64,000 bases of DNA from Patagioenas fasciata. Lineage: Eukaryota > Chordata > Aves > Columbiformes > Columbidae. Location of the stretch: the NCBI RefSeq assembly GCF_037038585.1, contig NC_092523.1:42249001-42313000 (forward strand). Direction: 5' to 3'. The notes beneath the pieces are model-generated. The model was not told the DNA's origin. It did no database searches and saw nothing but the letters and a program-made list of their open reading frames with translations. This document shows, piece by piece, positions 25,012 through 36,800 of this stretch (the first letter of the stretch is position 1; each line of letters begins with the position of its first letter). The position numbers were made by a program, and so were the translations under genes.

Positions 25012-25419
25012 ATGGGAATAGATGTGTATGGTGTGATCTTTTTTTCCACCCACCTTCTGATGGATCACCAGCACTTCAGTGATCTATGGCATCTTTCTGT
25101 CTCACAATTGGCAACTCTATCTAGATTGCCTAAGCTGCTGACATGCCAGCAATATCCATGTCACATTAACAGGAGTTGTAGCTCATCAGGATTGGATCTG
25201 AAGAACAAGGGAGATGGTGCTAATGATCATTTCAGCTATGCACATTTGGGCTCTGGCTGGTGTTATAGATTGAGTGCTTGTTATCTCTCAGAGTGGGCTG
25301 GGATTGCTCTACAAGAACTTCTGGTGTATTTTCCTCTGAAGGCATCTAATTTGTGCAGTTCACCACCTCTCCCTGGTGTGACAGCAATGCATGGGTTGTG
25401 GAGACGATCAGCAGACTAG
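25012..25419 (+). other. Unassigned 135-codon open frame, probably not a gene
   Basis: A locally GC-richer stretch is open for 135 codons. I recognise no domain, signal peptide or membrane segment. Cysteines, histidines and tryptophans are scattered as in translated noncoding DNA. No promoter, splice context or partner exon could be identified. It is listed because it is the longest plus-strand frame here outside repeats and CR1 shadows apart from one antisense to CR1. A chance frame is the simplest reading; a lineage-specific exon or decayed repeat remains possible. Confidence 0.15.
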
Positions 25420-25817
25420 ATTTAAAAACACAGCCTTAATCAAAACAAAACTGCTATAGCAGATACAATTAAGTGTTTCTTCATTGTCATTACAAAATCA
25501 ATTAGTCTAATATGAGAGTAATCTAAGTCAGACCTAAAACTGTGCTTCAACCAGTATTGTCCTACCAGATTATTAACATGGGGAGAATGGGAAAGCCATA
25601 GAAAATATCAACTAAAGCAACAATATCTATTAATCTGAGTAAAATCTTACATGGATAATATCAAATTTTCATTGTGGCCTCACATGAATATGCTTCTTCT
25701 CAATAAGAAGTCAAACTGTTATGCAGACAGCAAAAATTTCAACAGAAAAATTGCCTGTATTTCAGTTAGAAAAATTTATATAAAATATGCTTTCACTAGA
25801 CATAGAAATGATGATTT

Positions 25818-25834
25818 AAAAAAAAAAAAAAAAA
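25818..25834 (+). repeat. A17 tract
   Basis: Seventeen A after ATGATTT. No element body is recognisable. Confidence 0.95.
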
Positions 25835-28800
25835 GGAACAGCTTTCTAGATGTCAAAGAAGTAACTCATAAGTCTGTATATCTTAAACCTGTTTCTGGAA
25901 TTTCTAGTACACAGCTCTAAGAGTTTATATAGCCTCCCTTTGAATTGCAATTAATAAGTTCATAAAATATAGGTCACACTATCCTTTCTATTGCTTAATA
26001 TTCTAGGTTAATTGAAAAACACCTGTACCCTTGAAAGAAACCTCTGTGAATCAAATCTCAAACTCTTTATTCACTCTGGCACTCTTGTAAGAGTTTAGCC
26101 TTAGTGAAATTACATAAAATTGAAGAACCTGGCACTTTTGCCTTAAGTGGTCAAATATTACTGGGTTTGTATGCAGGCAGCTCTCAGAATTTCTTTGTGA
26201 AACTTGGAAGACAAGGAAAAGAAAATGTTTGGGATGATTAGGCTGTGACCAGATTGCAGCACCAGGCAAGGTGACGTTCCGCGAAGCCTGGAAGTAAAAA
26301 GAGTGGGAACAGTATTTCCTCTCTTATTGCTGCAGTAATGAGGAATCTGCTTCATTGTGTTCAGCACCAAGTGCTTCTACTTAATTTCTTTTAGGGAGGA
26401 TGTGCAGGTCTCTGATAAGCCATGGCATCTGATTTAAATACATACCACTTGGTACCCAAGTAACTACTGGAGAAGATACTTCTTGTTAACAACCTGGATA
26501 TCAGATTTCCAGTAAGAAAAGCTGTCAGGACAGGATTCTTAACCATCTAAGTGTACTAAATTAAAGGGTGGAGTAAATCAATATGTCTAAGAAAACAGCT
26601 TTGGTTAAAAGCATTTTTAACATAATTCTTCAACATATCAGCTGTAACTAAACAATAGAGATTAATTCTCCTGAAACACTGGGGATTTTTCCTGCTGGGG
26701 CACTATACTTTCATTTTCAGTAGGGTCTCTGACTACTTTGGCATCATTGAGAGAGGCATATGAGGGGAAAATAATTTTTTTTCCTTCTCAAAATAGAGTG
26801 AAGAAGCATACATGAGTGATTACTGTACTTTTCTAAGTAGAAATCCTTTTTATTATACAATAAAGCAGTGGAACAAAGCAATGACCTTAGGAAGAAGCTC
26901 ACTCAAATCCATACTTCAGTTAGCATCAATATTAAATAGGGCTTAATGTGCAGATGTTTCTTTCAGCTTTAATTTAATTTTATTTTGGTTAGAACAGACA
27001 CTCCACAGTTGTAACCCCAAAATGCCATCTTTAATTATTCTCTAGTCATATTTTTTCCATTGTGGATGCCCAATTTCATCTCAGCACCTTTGCATTTTCA
27101 GAGCAGCCATGGCACCCCCCAAGTCCCCCTCCCTTTTCTCTGCCTGTTTTCTCCAGTCCCAGAATACAGGGCAGCTTCGGAATGAGCTGACATGCAAAAG
27201 AGTAATTATCTTTCAGGCACAGTCTGCGTAAGGAATTAAGACATCAGTTGAAAACTGGAAATCCAGCACTAGCCTAACCATCAATTTGTGCCCAAGCACT
27301 TGACCCAGCTGTAGCGCATGAAGATTAGACATGATATCCATTAGTGTTTTAGTTGTGCTGGTTGACAGCCAGATCTTTTGTGCCTGAGTCAGTGTTTGGG
27401 TACGCAGATATAGAGAACAATTACTTTGACATTCTTATTAAATGATTTAATGTTACTTAAAATGTTAGTATGTAAAAAATAAATGAAAGAAAGGAAAAAA
27501 AAAAGGCAGATGAGGTGGAAAATTCTCCTGTCTATTGTAAAATCTTCTATGTGTCATTTGAAGTGACATATGTAGGGTGGTGGTTTTGTTTTTGTTTGTT
27601 TGGTGTTTTTTTTTACTTTTTTCTAATTACTCTATTCTTTCGTGAGTGACTGCATGATTAAACTTCCTTCAAAGAATTAAGCCTTTTATTTTACTGCTTT
27701 TAAGTCTTTCTGGCTCATGGTTGCTGTTGACAATTGCCTTGCTTGAGAGCTTAGCTCCAAGACATCTTATAAGAAGATACTGAGTGACACCAAAGACAGC
27801 AGGAGGAGCACTTACTGCTCTCCAAACGGAAGCTGATTGATGATCGAAGGAAATAGTGCTTAACTATTCTAACAGAAGGTGCAAATAGCTCTGCTAAAAA
27901 AAGTGTGCTTCATTTCAACAGCCTCCAACCTTACATAAAAACACAGTATCATACATAACTATTATAATATATTGTCTGAGCTGTTATTAGGATGGTGCAT
28001 CCAGACTACTTGTGATAAGCCTCAGTGAAGAATTATAATCTGACACAGAAATCAATCCTATTCAGGAGTTTCTTTTCTTCAACAAAAGAAACCTCAGTAA
28101 GACCTATTCATGCTAAGTACAGACAACTGTAGATGCTTAAGTACTGAGCGTTATGAAACAAAGGGAATTGTCAAATGAAAAGAGAATCAGACCTGAGTCC
28201 TATCCACCAAAAAAGTGTATTTAATTGATATCAGTGGAGTGAGGGTTTTATCCTAAATACTTTGCCACTGGACAGGTGAACAAAATGTGTGACAGCAAGG
28301 ACCCTATCCATAGCAACAGGCGTTAAATAAAGGCCATACAGACTACGTGAAACACAAACTGTTCAGCCAAAAAGTATTTAATTATACAGGCTTTAACTAG
28401 CTATTCTAATTTAGTTGGTATTAAGTATGAGTAAATAATTTTTCTTGTGTCAAAAAAGCAACTAAAAGTAGCATAGGCCTTGTGGTAATACTCAAGAGAA
28501 GATTGAATTTCATCCTTTCAGTCTGACAGCTGAAGAGGACAGTCACAAGTATCTCTGAGTTTTCTGCTTTTTGTATCAACCAGTATATCTTTATGCTACT
28601 TTGCTGGAAACTTCAAGTCTTTCTAGTTCTTCTTGCAGTCCAGAGTTAACTACTTGTGAAAATACTTTTCTGTTTTTTGAGGTTTTTGTTTGGTTCATTG
28701 GTTTTGTTTTTTTTTCTCTTTGATAATTCTGTGGCTCATTATCTTATTGCTGACTTTCTCACACATAAAGCTGCAGATTTTGCAGTTTGCTTGCTCTTTC

Positions 28801-28960
28801 TCATGTGTAGCATTACCTAAAACTGGGTATTAAAACATTTTTGTTTGGATTGTTTCCTTCATTTTAATTTTTCAAATAAGGCCTGCTGATGCAGGATCAT
28901 ATTGTTTCACTACCAAACACATATATTTGCCTTTTAGCTGAAATTTGATGAGCTCCTAAG

Positions 28961-28978
28961 AAAAAAAAAAAAAAAAAA
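28961..28978 (+). repeat. A18 tract
   Basis: Eighteen A following CTCCTAAG. No element body is recognisable. Confidence 0.95.
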
Positions 28979-30737
28979 TTAGAGGAAGTTTCACATTATC
29001 TATTCAGCTGCCACACAGATATAGGAAAGGATAAATACATGGCTGTGGCACTCTAAATATAGTAAAACCAAAAAAATACAGCAGTACAGATATAAAATAC
29101 TTGCAGACAAGTTTTTTTCAACTTTTTGAGGTTTATGCCATCCAGTAAAGAAAGAGGCCACAGCAGAGAAAAATGAAAGTGCTTACCCTGCAGCAGTCAT
29201 AGAAAGAAGCAGTGCTTGGAGACACCTAATGCATTTTCAGGTATTTCCTTAGCAATAGTAGGTAGAGGAAACACAATTATATAAAAGATTCAATACCTAT
29301 TTTTCAGAAATTCAGCATTCAGCAGATCTGATTCCAAGTAAATCCTGTATCTGCAGTCATAGTAAAAGTTATGTGGTTTCCTACTGGGGAAATTCTTAAT
29401 CACATAGATGGCATATCATAAATATTATAACAGTTCAGAGTAGTTTCCAGAGAAGACTGGAAAAAACAGGCATCAATAAATGTATGGCTTTGGTACTGTG
29501 GGACAATCAAAAGTCACTGTTCAGCCTAGGCCAGGACTTCTAATGACCTTCTGGTGTGCTGTTTGGCAGCAGAGACTGTTAGCAAACTGAAGAGCGTCCT
29601 ACACACAGAAAACTTCCCTCCCTAGTAATTATGACCTCACTGAGAAGCATTTTATTCCTTACTACAGAGTAACTTCTCCAAACTCTTAATCTGCAGAAAA
29701 TTTATGCCTGAAAACACTGTGTATTTGTATGAATGTGTATAAAACACAAGATGCCATAGTGATGAAGAGCATATAGATGGTATATATATTGCTGTATATC
29801 CTACAGGTCCCAATAGTAAGCAACCCCTGTATATTTCAAGACACAGAAAGCTGTATTTGGTGGTCACTGTGTGGTTAATGAACACCTACCAGCTAGATGT
29901 TTAGCAAATTCTACCTAATTGATGAAATTCTGTTTCAACCTAAATTAACCAAAAGATTTGCAACTAAATGTACTATGCAAGTAGATTGATATCATCTAGC
30001 AATTGGTTAACACCTGAGGGCTTGGAAAAGACCTTGAAGGGCACTGTGAGAAGAAAAAGGAAAGCCTAACCTAATATCTAGTTCATGGGCTGACTGGGAC
30101 TTAAGGAGAGCTTCTCTTCTAAGAGATTCTTTACTATTTCCATGACTTCCTCTCTTTCACAGAGTGTCTTGTTTTCTCTTGTCACCTCAAGGTTAAAACT
30201 AAAGTGTGATAAACAGCATGTAGCAAGAGCTAAAACCAACAGCAAAGCAGAAATGTCAAAGCAGTGGTTTCATCTAACTGAGAATATTAAGGTTTCCTGC
30301 TTGGGGGAAAGGCCTTATTTCGGTGGGTGAGTCATGACTACTGAGCATACCAGGCAGCACAGGGATGGCATATGGAGCATTTTAGTTCTGGGTCATTGGG
30401 TTCAAATCTGACCTAGCTTTTAGCAGCCAGTAGTAATTACCATCTGTTGACCATTAGTGGCTATATGAATTGGTCCTCTGTCTAAATCCTAATAAAATTA
30501 TTCCTTTTCACAGATAAAGACAGCATCCCAGATTTTGTTAGTTGCCCCTTCAACGTTTTTGTCCCCCTGCAGTATGGGCACCTCTCAGAAAATCATCCTC
30601 TTTTCCACAGAACTGCACCCTACAGGAAGGTTCAGGCTTATTAGGGAGGATGTATGCACTGGTGTTTCTCATGTGGTACCTGCTGTGCACATAGAGGGAA
30701 ATGATCATGCTCCAGGGCTGCCAGTCTGGCCACCTTT

Positions 30738-30801
30738 TATAGAGTCAGAAATGTTGAAGCTAGAGAGGAGTAAGAAAACCATCTCATCAAACCCTCTGCA
30801 T
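30738..30801 (-). mobile_element. Possible ancient CR1/L3-type 3' end relic
   Basis: On the plus strand the segment resembles, with many mismatches, the antisense 3' end of CR1-like LINEs: ATAGAGTCAGAAAT stands where ATAGAATCACAGAAT would be, followed by a purine-rich GTTGAAGCTAGAGAGG block and ATCTCATCAAACCCTCTG where CR1 copies have ATCATCTAGTCCAA. Resemblance fades beyond 30801. If real it is much older than the other three copies. The call rests on eye alignment only. Confidence 0.3.
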
Positions 30802-33800
30802 TTCATATGCTGTACAACACAATAATCAAATAAGGCCTACATTTTTCAATACTGTTTTGAGCTATAGCACTTCTATTTTGTGTTCTATTCTTAATGACCC
30901 AAGATAGTATTGATAGAATAGTATTTTCCTAAGTAAACTGATAAATAAAGTAGTGTTACCATTAATAATGTGCACCTTATTTGGAGTCTGAATTTCTCTA
31001 ACTGCAGCTTTCAACTAGATATTTGCTATCAAGAGTCAAATATCATGAGAGATTTCTTCTTCAGTTACAAAGTGCATATCTCGATCAACTCCACTGAGTT
31101 CTTAGCTTTAAAGGACAGTGTCTTTCAAATTTCAAATCATTCCTGAATGCTTTGTAAAAGATTTCCATGAAACAAATAACATTTTCAACTTTTATTCTGA
31201 AGACAGCTGGGATTTATATTGCTATCATCAGAGAAAATGTCATCTCCTTAGTTTATGTCTCCTGCTTTTCTTTTTAGAGCTATTATGTAAGTGTTTTAGT
31301 AACATCAGTGTACTGGAAATAAATTTCACATAATCTTTAAAGCCTGCAAGATACTGTAATTCATATTGCAAGGTCATGTTACAGTCTTAATTCCTAGATA
31401 CATTAATTTGCATTCAGCCTCTTTAATGTTCGTCAGGTGGGGCCCCTGTGTGAAGACATCCAAATGTATGGACTTTCTCCAGCACTTTTCACCATTTCTT
31501 TGTCACCTGAAATCTTAGTAGGATTACAGTTTTTCAAAATATTTGTCTACTCCAATGGCTACATTTCCATCCATGACAAGATTCTTTGGGACATAAGGAA
31601 TAAGAAACATAAGACTACTGTATTTTATAGTTTACTCTTAACATTTCATAATTATTTTCTGAGCTGTATTGTTTAACCAGCTTTTAATCCATTCAATGTG
31701 AGTTCCTTTAATTCTATATGGTTCTATCACAACACCTTCTGGGATTATAAGAGATAACATTAAAAAGTTTCATTCTTCTGTATACAAGATAATTGTGACA
31801 CAGCCAGAGTCCTCAGTTTACATTGTTTTTCTGAGACTCTCCTATACTGAAATTTTTTCAGGAGTCATTAGTCGTTATCGGAGCAACAATTGACATCTGT
31901 AACTTGATGCAAGGAATCTGAACAATTCTTGCTCTTACCTATGGTAGTAGAACTGTATAGGAAGATCCTACTGCAAGAAGGAAGGCACACCTTCTTGTAT
32001 CAGCAGGTTTTAGTAATGTTCAGCTGTAGACACATCCTGCTTTTCAATTCTCATGCAAAAGCTTGAAAGGTCCAGAGTACACATAATGGTTGCTGTTCCT
32101 GAGATCAGTAAACTGGCATTTGCATGGTTGTTGTTTTGGCCAGCATGGGAGGAGCCCCAGAAAGTAGACACAACCCTACAGCAGCTGAGATGGGTGCCAT
32201 GCATGATCCTTGATGTTTCTTTTCTACCGATCAGTAGTAACTCAAGTAGTAATAGGCAGTTGGATGATTAGTCCTAGTTTCTTCTTTTGCTCACTGTCTG
32301 TCTTCTAAGAAGAAAAAAAAATCAAAAAAAAATCTATTATTTAAAAATGCTTATTTAAAAATACTGGGCATGAGAGTTATCCCACACAGTTTCAGCAAAA
32401 AAAAGATCTACAGATTTTGTTTCTGAAAGAGGTGTTTCTCGTTCTTCTTATTCCTCCATCTCTAGGACTGGCAACTAAACATCAGCAGACATTCTTATAA
32501 TCTCCCTAAATATTTTACTTCTTTCTGTTCAGCCTTATTATGGGCTACCTACAGGATACCCCATGGACACTCTTTTAAAACTCATATTGCTCACACTTCT
32601 GGAAAGCCTGACAGCAGCCCAGAATCTTTTTATGCAGCCCAGAATCTTTTTATGCAGCCCAAAGTCAGACTTTTCCACTGTGATGGCTCCCAACAGATTG
32701 GTCTGCTTTGTGGATGCTGTGTTGCTGAAAGGTCTCCTCCAGCATCAGGGGAGTGGAGGAACTGAGGTGACCAGAGCTATCAGCTCTTCAGTGTAGAGAG
32801 CTCACACCCATATAGATCTACGACTAGCAGTTCCAGGTCCTCCTGGCAGCCCCATCCTACAGATGCACGCTGAAGCAAGAAATATTCTGTGTCTGCTCCA
32901 GGACCCCCATATCATTAAAGTCAGTGCAGCTTGTGCTGGCCTGTCCTCTCCTTCCTGGCATTTCATCCTTTACTGACCCTTCACTGAGCGAGTGGCTGGG
33001 AGTTTCTGACCTAGTGCATTGCCCAGAAGACAAGTTCCACCAGAACACACTTCTCTCCATCCCCATCCCCCCCATCATCAAAGAGCACAACCATAGCTTT
33101 ACACAAAATCTTTCTTCCTCTTTCCTAGATTAACATCTGTATTTTCCTACAGGCTTCTGGGACCAGAGACAGTGAGAGCCCTAAGAATATCACTAGCATT
33201 TTCCTCTTCTTTCTCTCCCTTTTGAAGACCTTGATGATCTCTGAATCAAGGTAATTTGTGCCAGGACTTCTAGTCATCAACAAGACTCCTATCAGCCCTC
33301 TCTGTGATATATGTTTTCATTGCTTCAAGAAAACACTACACAGACTTTCCGTCCTTTTGCCCTCTGCTGAATGTCTAGTCTGCTGTTCTTTATGTCACGA
33401 ATGCTGAATTCATGAAAGAAAAAAAGAATAATCCTATGCCCTATGAATGCTGTTGCTGAGTGTTCCAGAAAAATGCTGATGTGCTCTTCTAACTGATACC
33501 TTTTAACTATCAAATATGTCTGTGCTTGCTTTCATGTTAGTTTGGAGACAACACTGCTTTGAACTGTTTTAAAAGACATGCTTTTGTTTTTCCCGATATT
33601 AAAAATGTCTTACTTTTAAAGGATGAGGACAGTTCTCTGAAAACTGTCTGAGGGCCTTGGAGGTATTTGTGTTTATGGCAATTGTTCCTGTCAATACATA
33701 ATGACAGCTAAGTATTTTCCACTGTGACTTTCACAACCAGAATCAATCAGGTAGCAGCATGGATACACAGCAGTACATATTCAGCCATAAATTGATTTAC

Positions 33801-36800
33801 AGGGTCATTACTTTTCTCACAAAGTTAAGGGAGCAGCTCCTGTTAGTGACATAAAGAGATGTTTGACATTCAACTGCTCATAAAATAATATGACACAGAA
33901 ACAAGACTGAATCTTTCAAACTGATCCTAGCAGCCAGCAGGAAATTACATTTAGAACTAAGCTCATATAAGAGTTCAAGATTCCAGGGTCACGCTGATAA
34001 AATAGCAGAAATAATCTCTCCAAGAGCCTGTATTATAGAATTAAACTTTCAATGGCCTGGAATTACCATGGAATTATTACACATTTATGCATATCTGAAA
34101 AAATCTTTAGGAATAAAAACCAATTTCTTATGGCAAACATCCTTACTATGCATACCTTGCATAAACAGCAAATTCCATTGAAGTTTGCAGCCAGTTTTAT
34201 AACAAAAAGATGTCATTGTTTAATTGCTGCTTTATTTGTTTATAATTTTCAGGATAGACATCCTTCTGATAAATATAAATAAAGCTATGAATGTTATATC
34301 AACTCTGCATTCTAAGACTTCTTTTAAGCCAAAATGTCTAAGTGATCTTTCACTGTTCAACAAGGTTCATGCCGCTTAATGTCTGTCATTGCTGTCCTCA
34401 GATTGCTAGTTTTACATGTTCTACCACCAATACTATGTTCTGTACTTCCACTTGAGAGGTGAGTCTGTCTCCTGAACATCAAAGGCTGACACTTCAGAGC
34501 TTTTATGATACCACGTGTGCTCCTCCTGGCACAGCTAAATAAAGACATCACACTCAGTCTGCCCGAATCAGCTCTAACACTGGAACCCTGCAACAGCAAT
34601 TTTCCCTCTCTTTTGCTGGCCTAACCCGAGTATCTCTTCTCTCATTTTGCTATTGCGTTTAGCGTCTCCCCCCCTAACTCCATTCAAGACTCTCCACTGC
34701 TAACAGAGTGATACAATGGGAAGTGTAGGGCCACATCAATGTGGCACATTCTCTTGTGCTGGTTTAACTTTTTGCTTGGTAACTTCTCGTGGTAGCCTAG
34801 TAACTGGCATCATATAGTCTGGATGCTCAGCTACCATTCCTGGCAGCTCAGGAATATTTCAAAACTAAATTTTTAGAAAAATAAAATAAAAATAAATGTA
34901 GTCCATTCCTTCTTCAAGAATGAGTTGATTCAGGTCTTGGAATGGATTTCTAAAAAAAGTTGTCATTTACAGTGCGAACCATAAGTAACCCTTAGTAAGA
35001 TAAGGGGTCCTTCAGCTGGCATCTTTCTCACCACTGACACAGCACAAGTATGTTGGGAAAATCATCAAGATAGTATGATCTCCCCAGTATTTACCTTCTT
35101 TAGTTTTCTGTGTAAGTCCAGGCTCTCTATTAAAATCCTCATGGTAGTTTCTGTAAAAAAAAAGACGTACAGAAGGTTGCACAACAGATTTTTTTTCTGC
35201 TTAGATTTTCCTCTAAAACTTCAAGTTTCAAGCAGGACCACATACCAAACTCGATATTAGTTCCATTTCATCTCAATAAACGAGATTACTCAACTGAAGG
35301 AGTTGAAAGCTTCATGTTTTTTCAGGTTTCTTCCATAGCTACTTTTGTGTCAGGACCATTTTGTCTGCCATTCTCCATCTTCAGGTCCTATCCTGCCCCA
35401 GCTCTTTATTCTCTGTTTAGATAACATCTTTATAGCTTGTATTCTCTTTTCAAGAATAAATATCTCCTTTACCTTGGTCACATTAACTGATAGATTTTTT
35501 TTATTATTATTCTGTAGGCATTAAAAATCACTAAGATTTAGCTGCCTGAAGAGTGAAATGAGAGTCTGTGTGAGCTTGTACTATGTATTTGAGTAGCACT
35601 GTGGCAGAAAGGTTAATGTAAAAAACTGGAAAAGGAGAATTTATGTCCCACATTTGTTATTATTTTGCTGAATATACAAATGATTTTTTTTTCTCTCTGT
35701 TTGTCTCTAGTGGTAAAACAGGAACAAAAATATTTTCCAGGTTTATGAAGTCTTTGGGAGTGTTTGAAAGGTACTGTGGAAAGTATTTAAAGACTATCAA
35801 AGTGTCTCAGTTAATAAAGAGAAAACAAGAGCTAACAAAATAAAGAAACACTGTTATTTTCTAATTTACCTCTTATACTGTATTTATGAATACAATCCTC
35901 TGTGAAGAACCCACTCACTAAAGTGCTAGATGTTGTGCAAAAACAAAATAGAAAAACATCATCTGGCACAAAGACTCCATAACATACATACAAGACAAGA
36001 GACAACAGGTGGATATTGACAATGAAAAAGAGTGGACATTTTGAAATAATTGAGCTTTCAGTTTCCCAGGTAAACACAGAAATGATTCCTGGATGAGACA
36101 GAAATGGAATTTTACTGATCAAGATTAACAACAATGGACCTTCTATATCAGTAATGTATTTTGCTCAAGGTTTTCAGAGAGTAAAGTAGTAGAGGGAAAT
36201 TTTAAGGAAAATAACGAAGCAGTTTTGTGGCTATTTATGGCACAATTCTCCAGTGTAGAAGGGACATCATAGGTCAATGTATAAGGGTACCTTTTGGAAA
36301 CTTAACAAGTGGGCAGTGAAGGCTTTTGCCACAATGTGGTTGACACTGATGAAAGAGAAATCTCTTGCTTGCACTGAAAGCTTCTGCTAAAAGGAAAATA
36401 TTATTTTCTTTGGGACTCTATTGTATGTCACAAACCAGAAAGTTTCTGCTTGAGAAAATCTGTCTCCCTACTGTGTGTCATTCCTATTTCCACAAATAAA
36501 CAAGAACATTTCTTAAACCACCTAAGCATTCCTGTGACAAGATTACGTGTTCATAACCATGTGTGTTTCATGTTACCACTTCTTCAAAAACTGCGCCGAT
36601 CTTCAGTGTGAGTCATTTTTAGAGAGCAGGATCTCCTTTCGCTTATAACCATACAGCCCAAGATTTTACTGTTTCCAAATGTTTAGTCCCCTATTTCTCC
36701 TACCTATTAAGGAAAATGCTGGCTCTCATCTGAGTCGACTCCTTCCCCTACCCCATGCACAAGCTTAACAAGCAGCATATTTCCCCTGAGAATGCATTTT

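Larger units (their letters stand above)
15041..30737. other. Long noncoding AT-rich interval, no gene seen
   Basis: About 15.7 kb without a defended gene. It contains A-runs at 17636-17650, 20429-20449, 25818-25834 and 28961-28978, T-runs near 18685 and 19189, a 16-bp tandem duplication at 16419-16450, and motif-dense blocks near 15995-16300, 24170-24315 and 27180-27420 that look like candidate conserved noncoding elements. The longest frame, 135 codons at 25012-25419, has no recognisable domain. A CTCF-like partial match near 21220 is not strong enough to call. Confidence 0.55.

Noticed and set aside
34461-34600. TAAATAAAG followed by a CT-rich tail, recalling an LTR U5
   Set aside because: No TG/CA borders, TATA box or target duplication could be paired with it.
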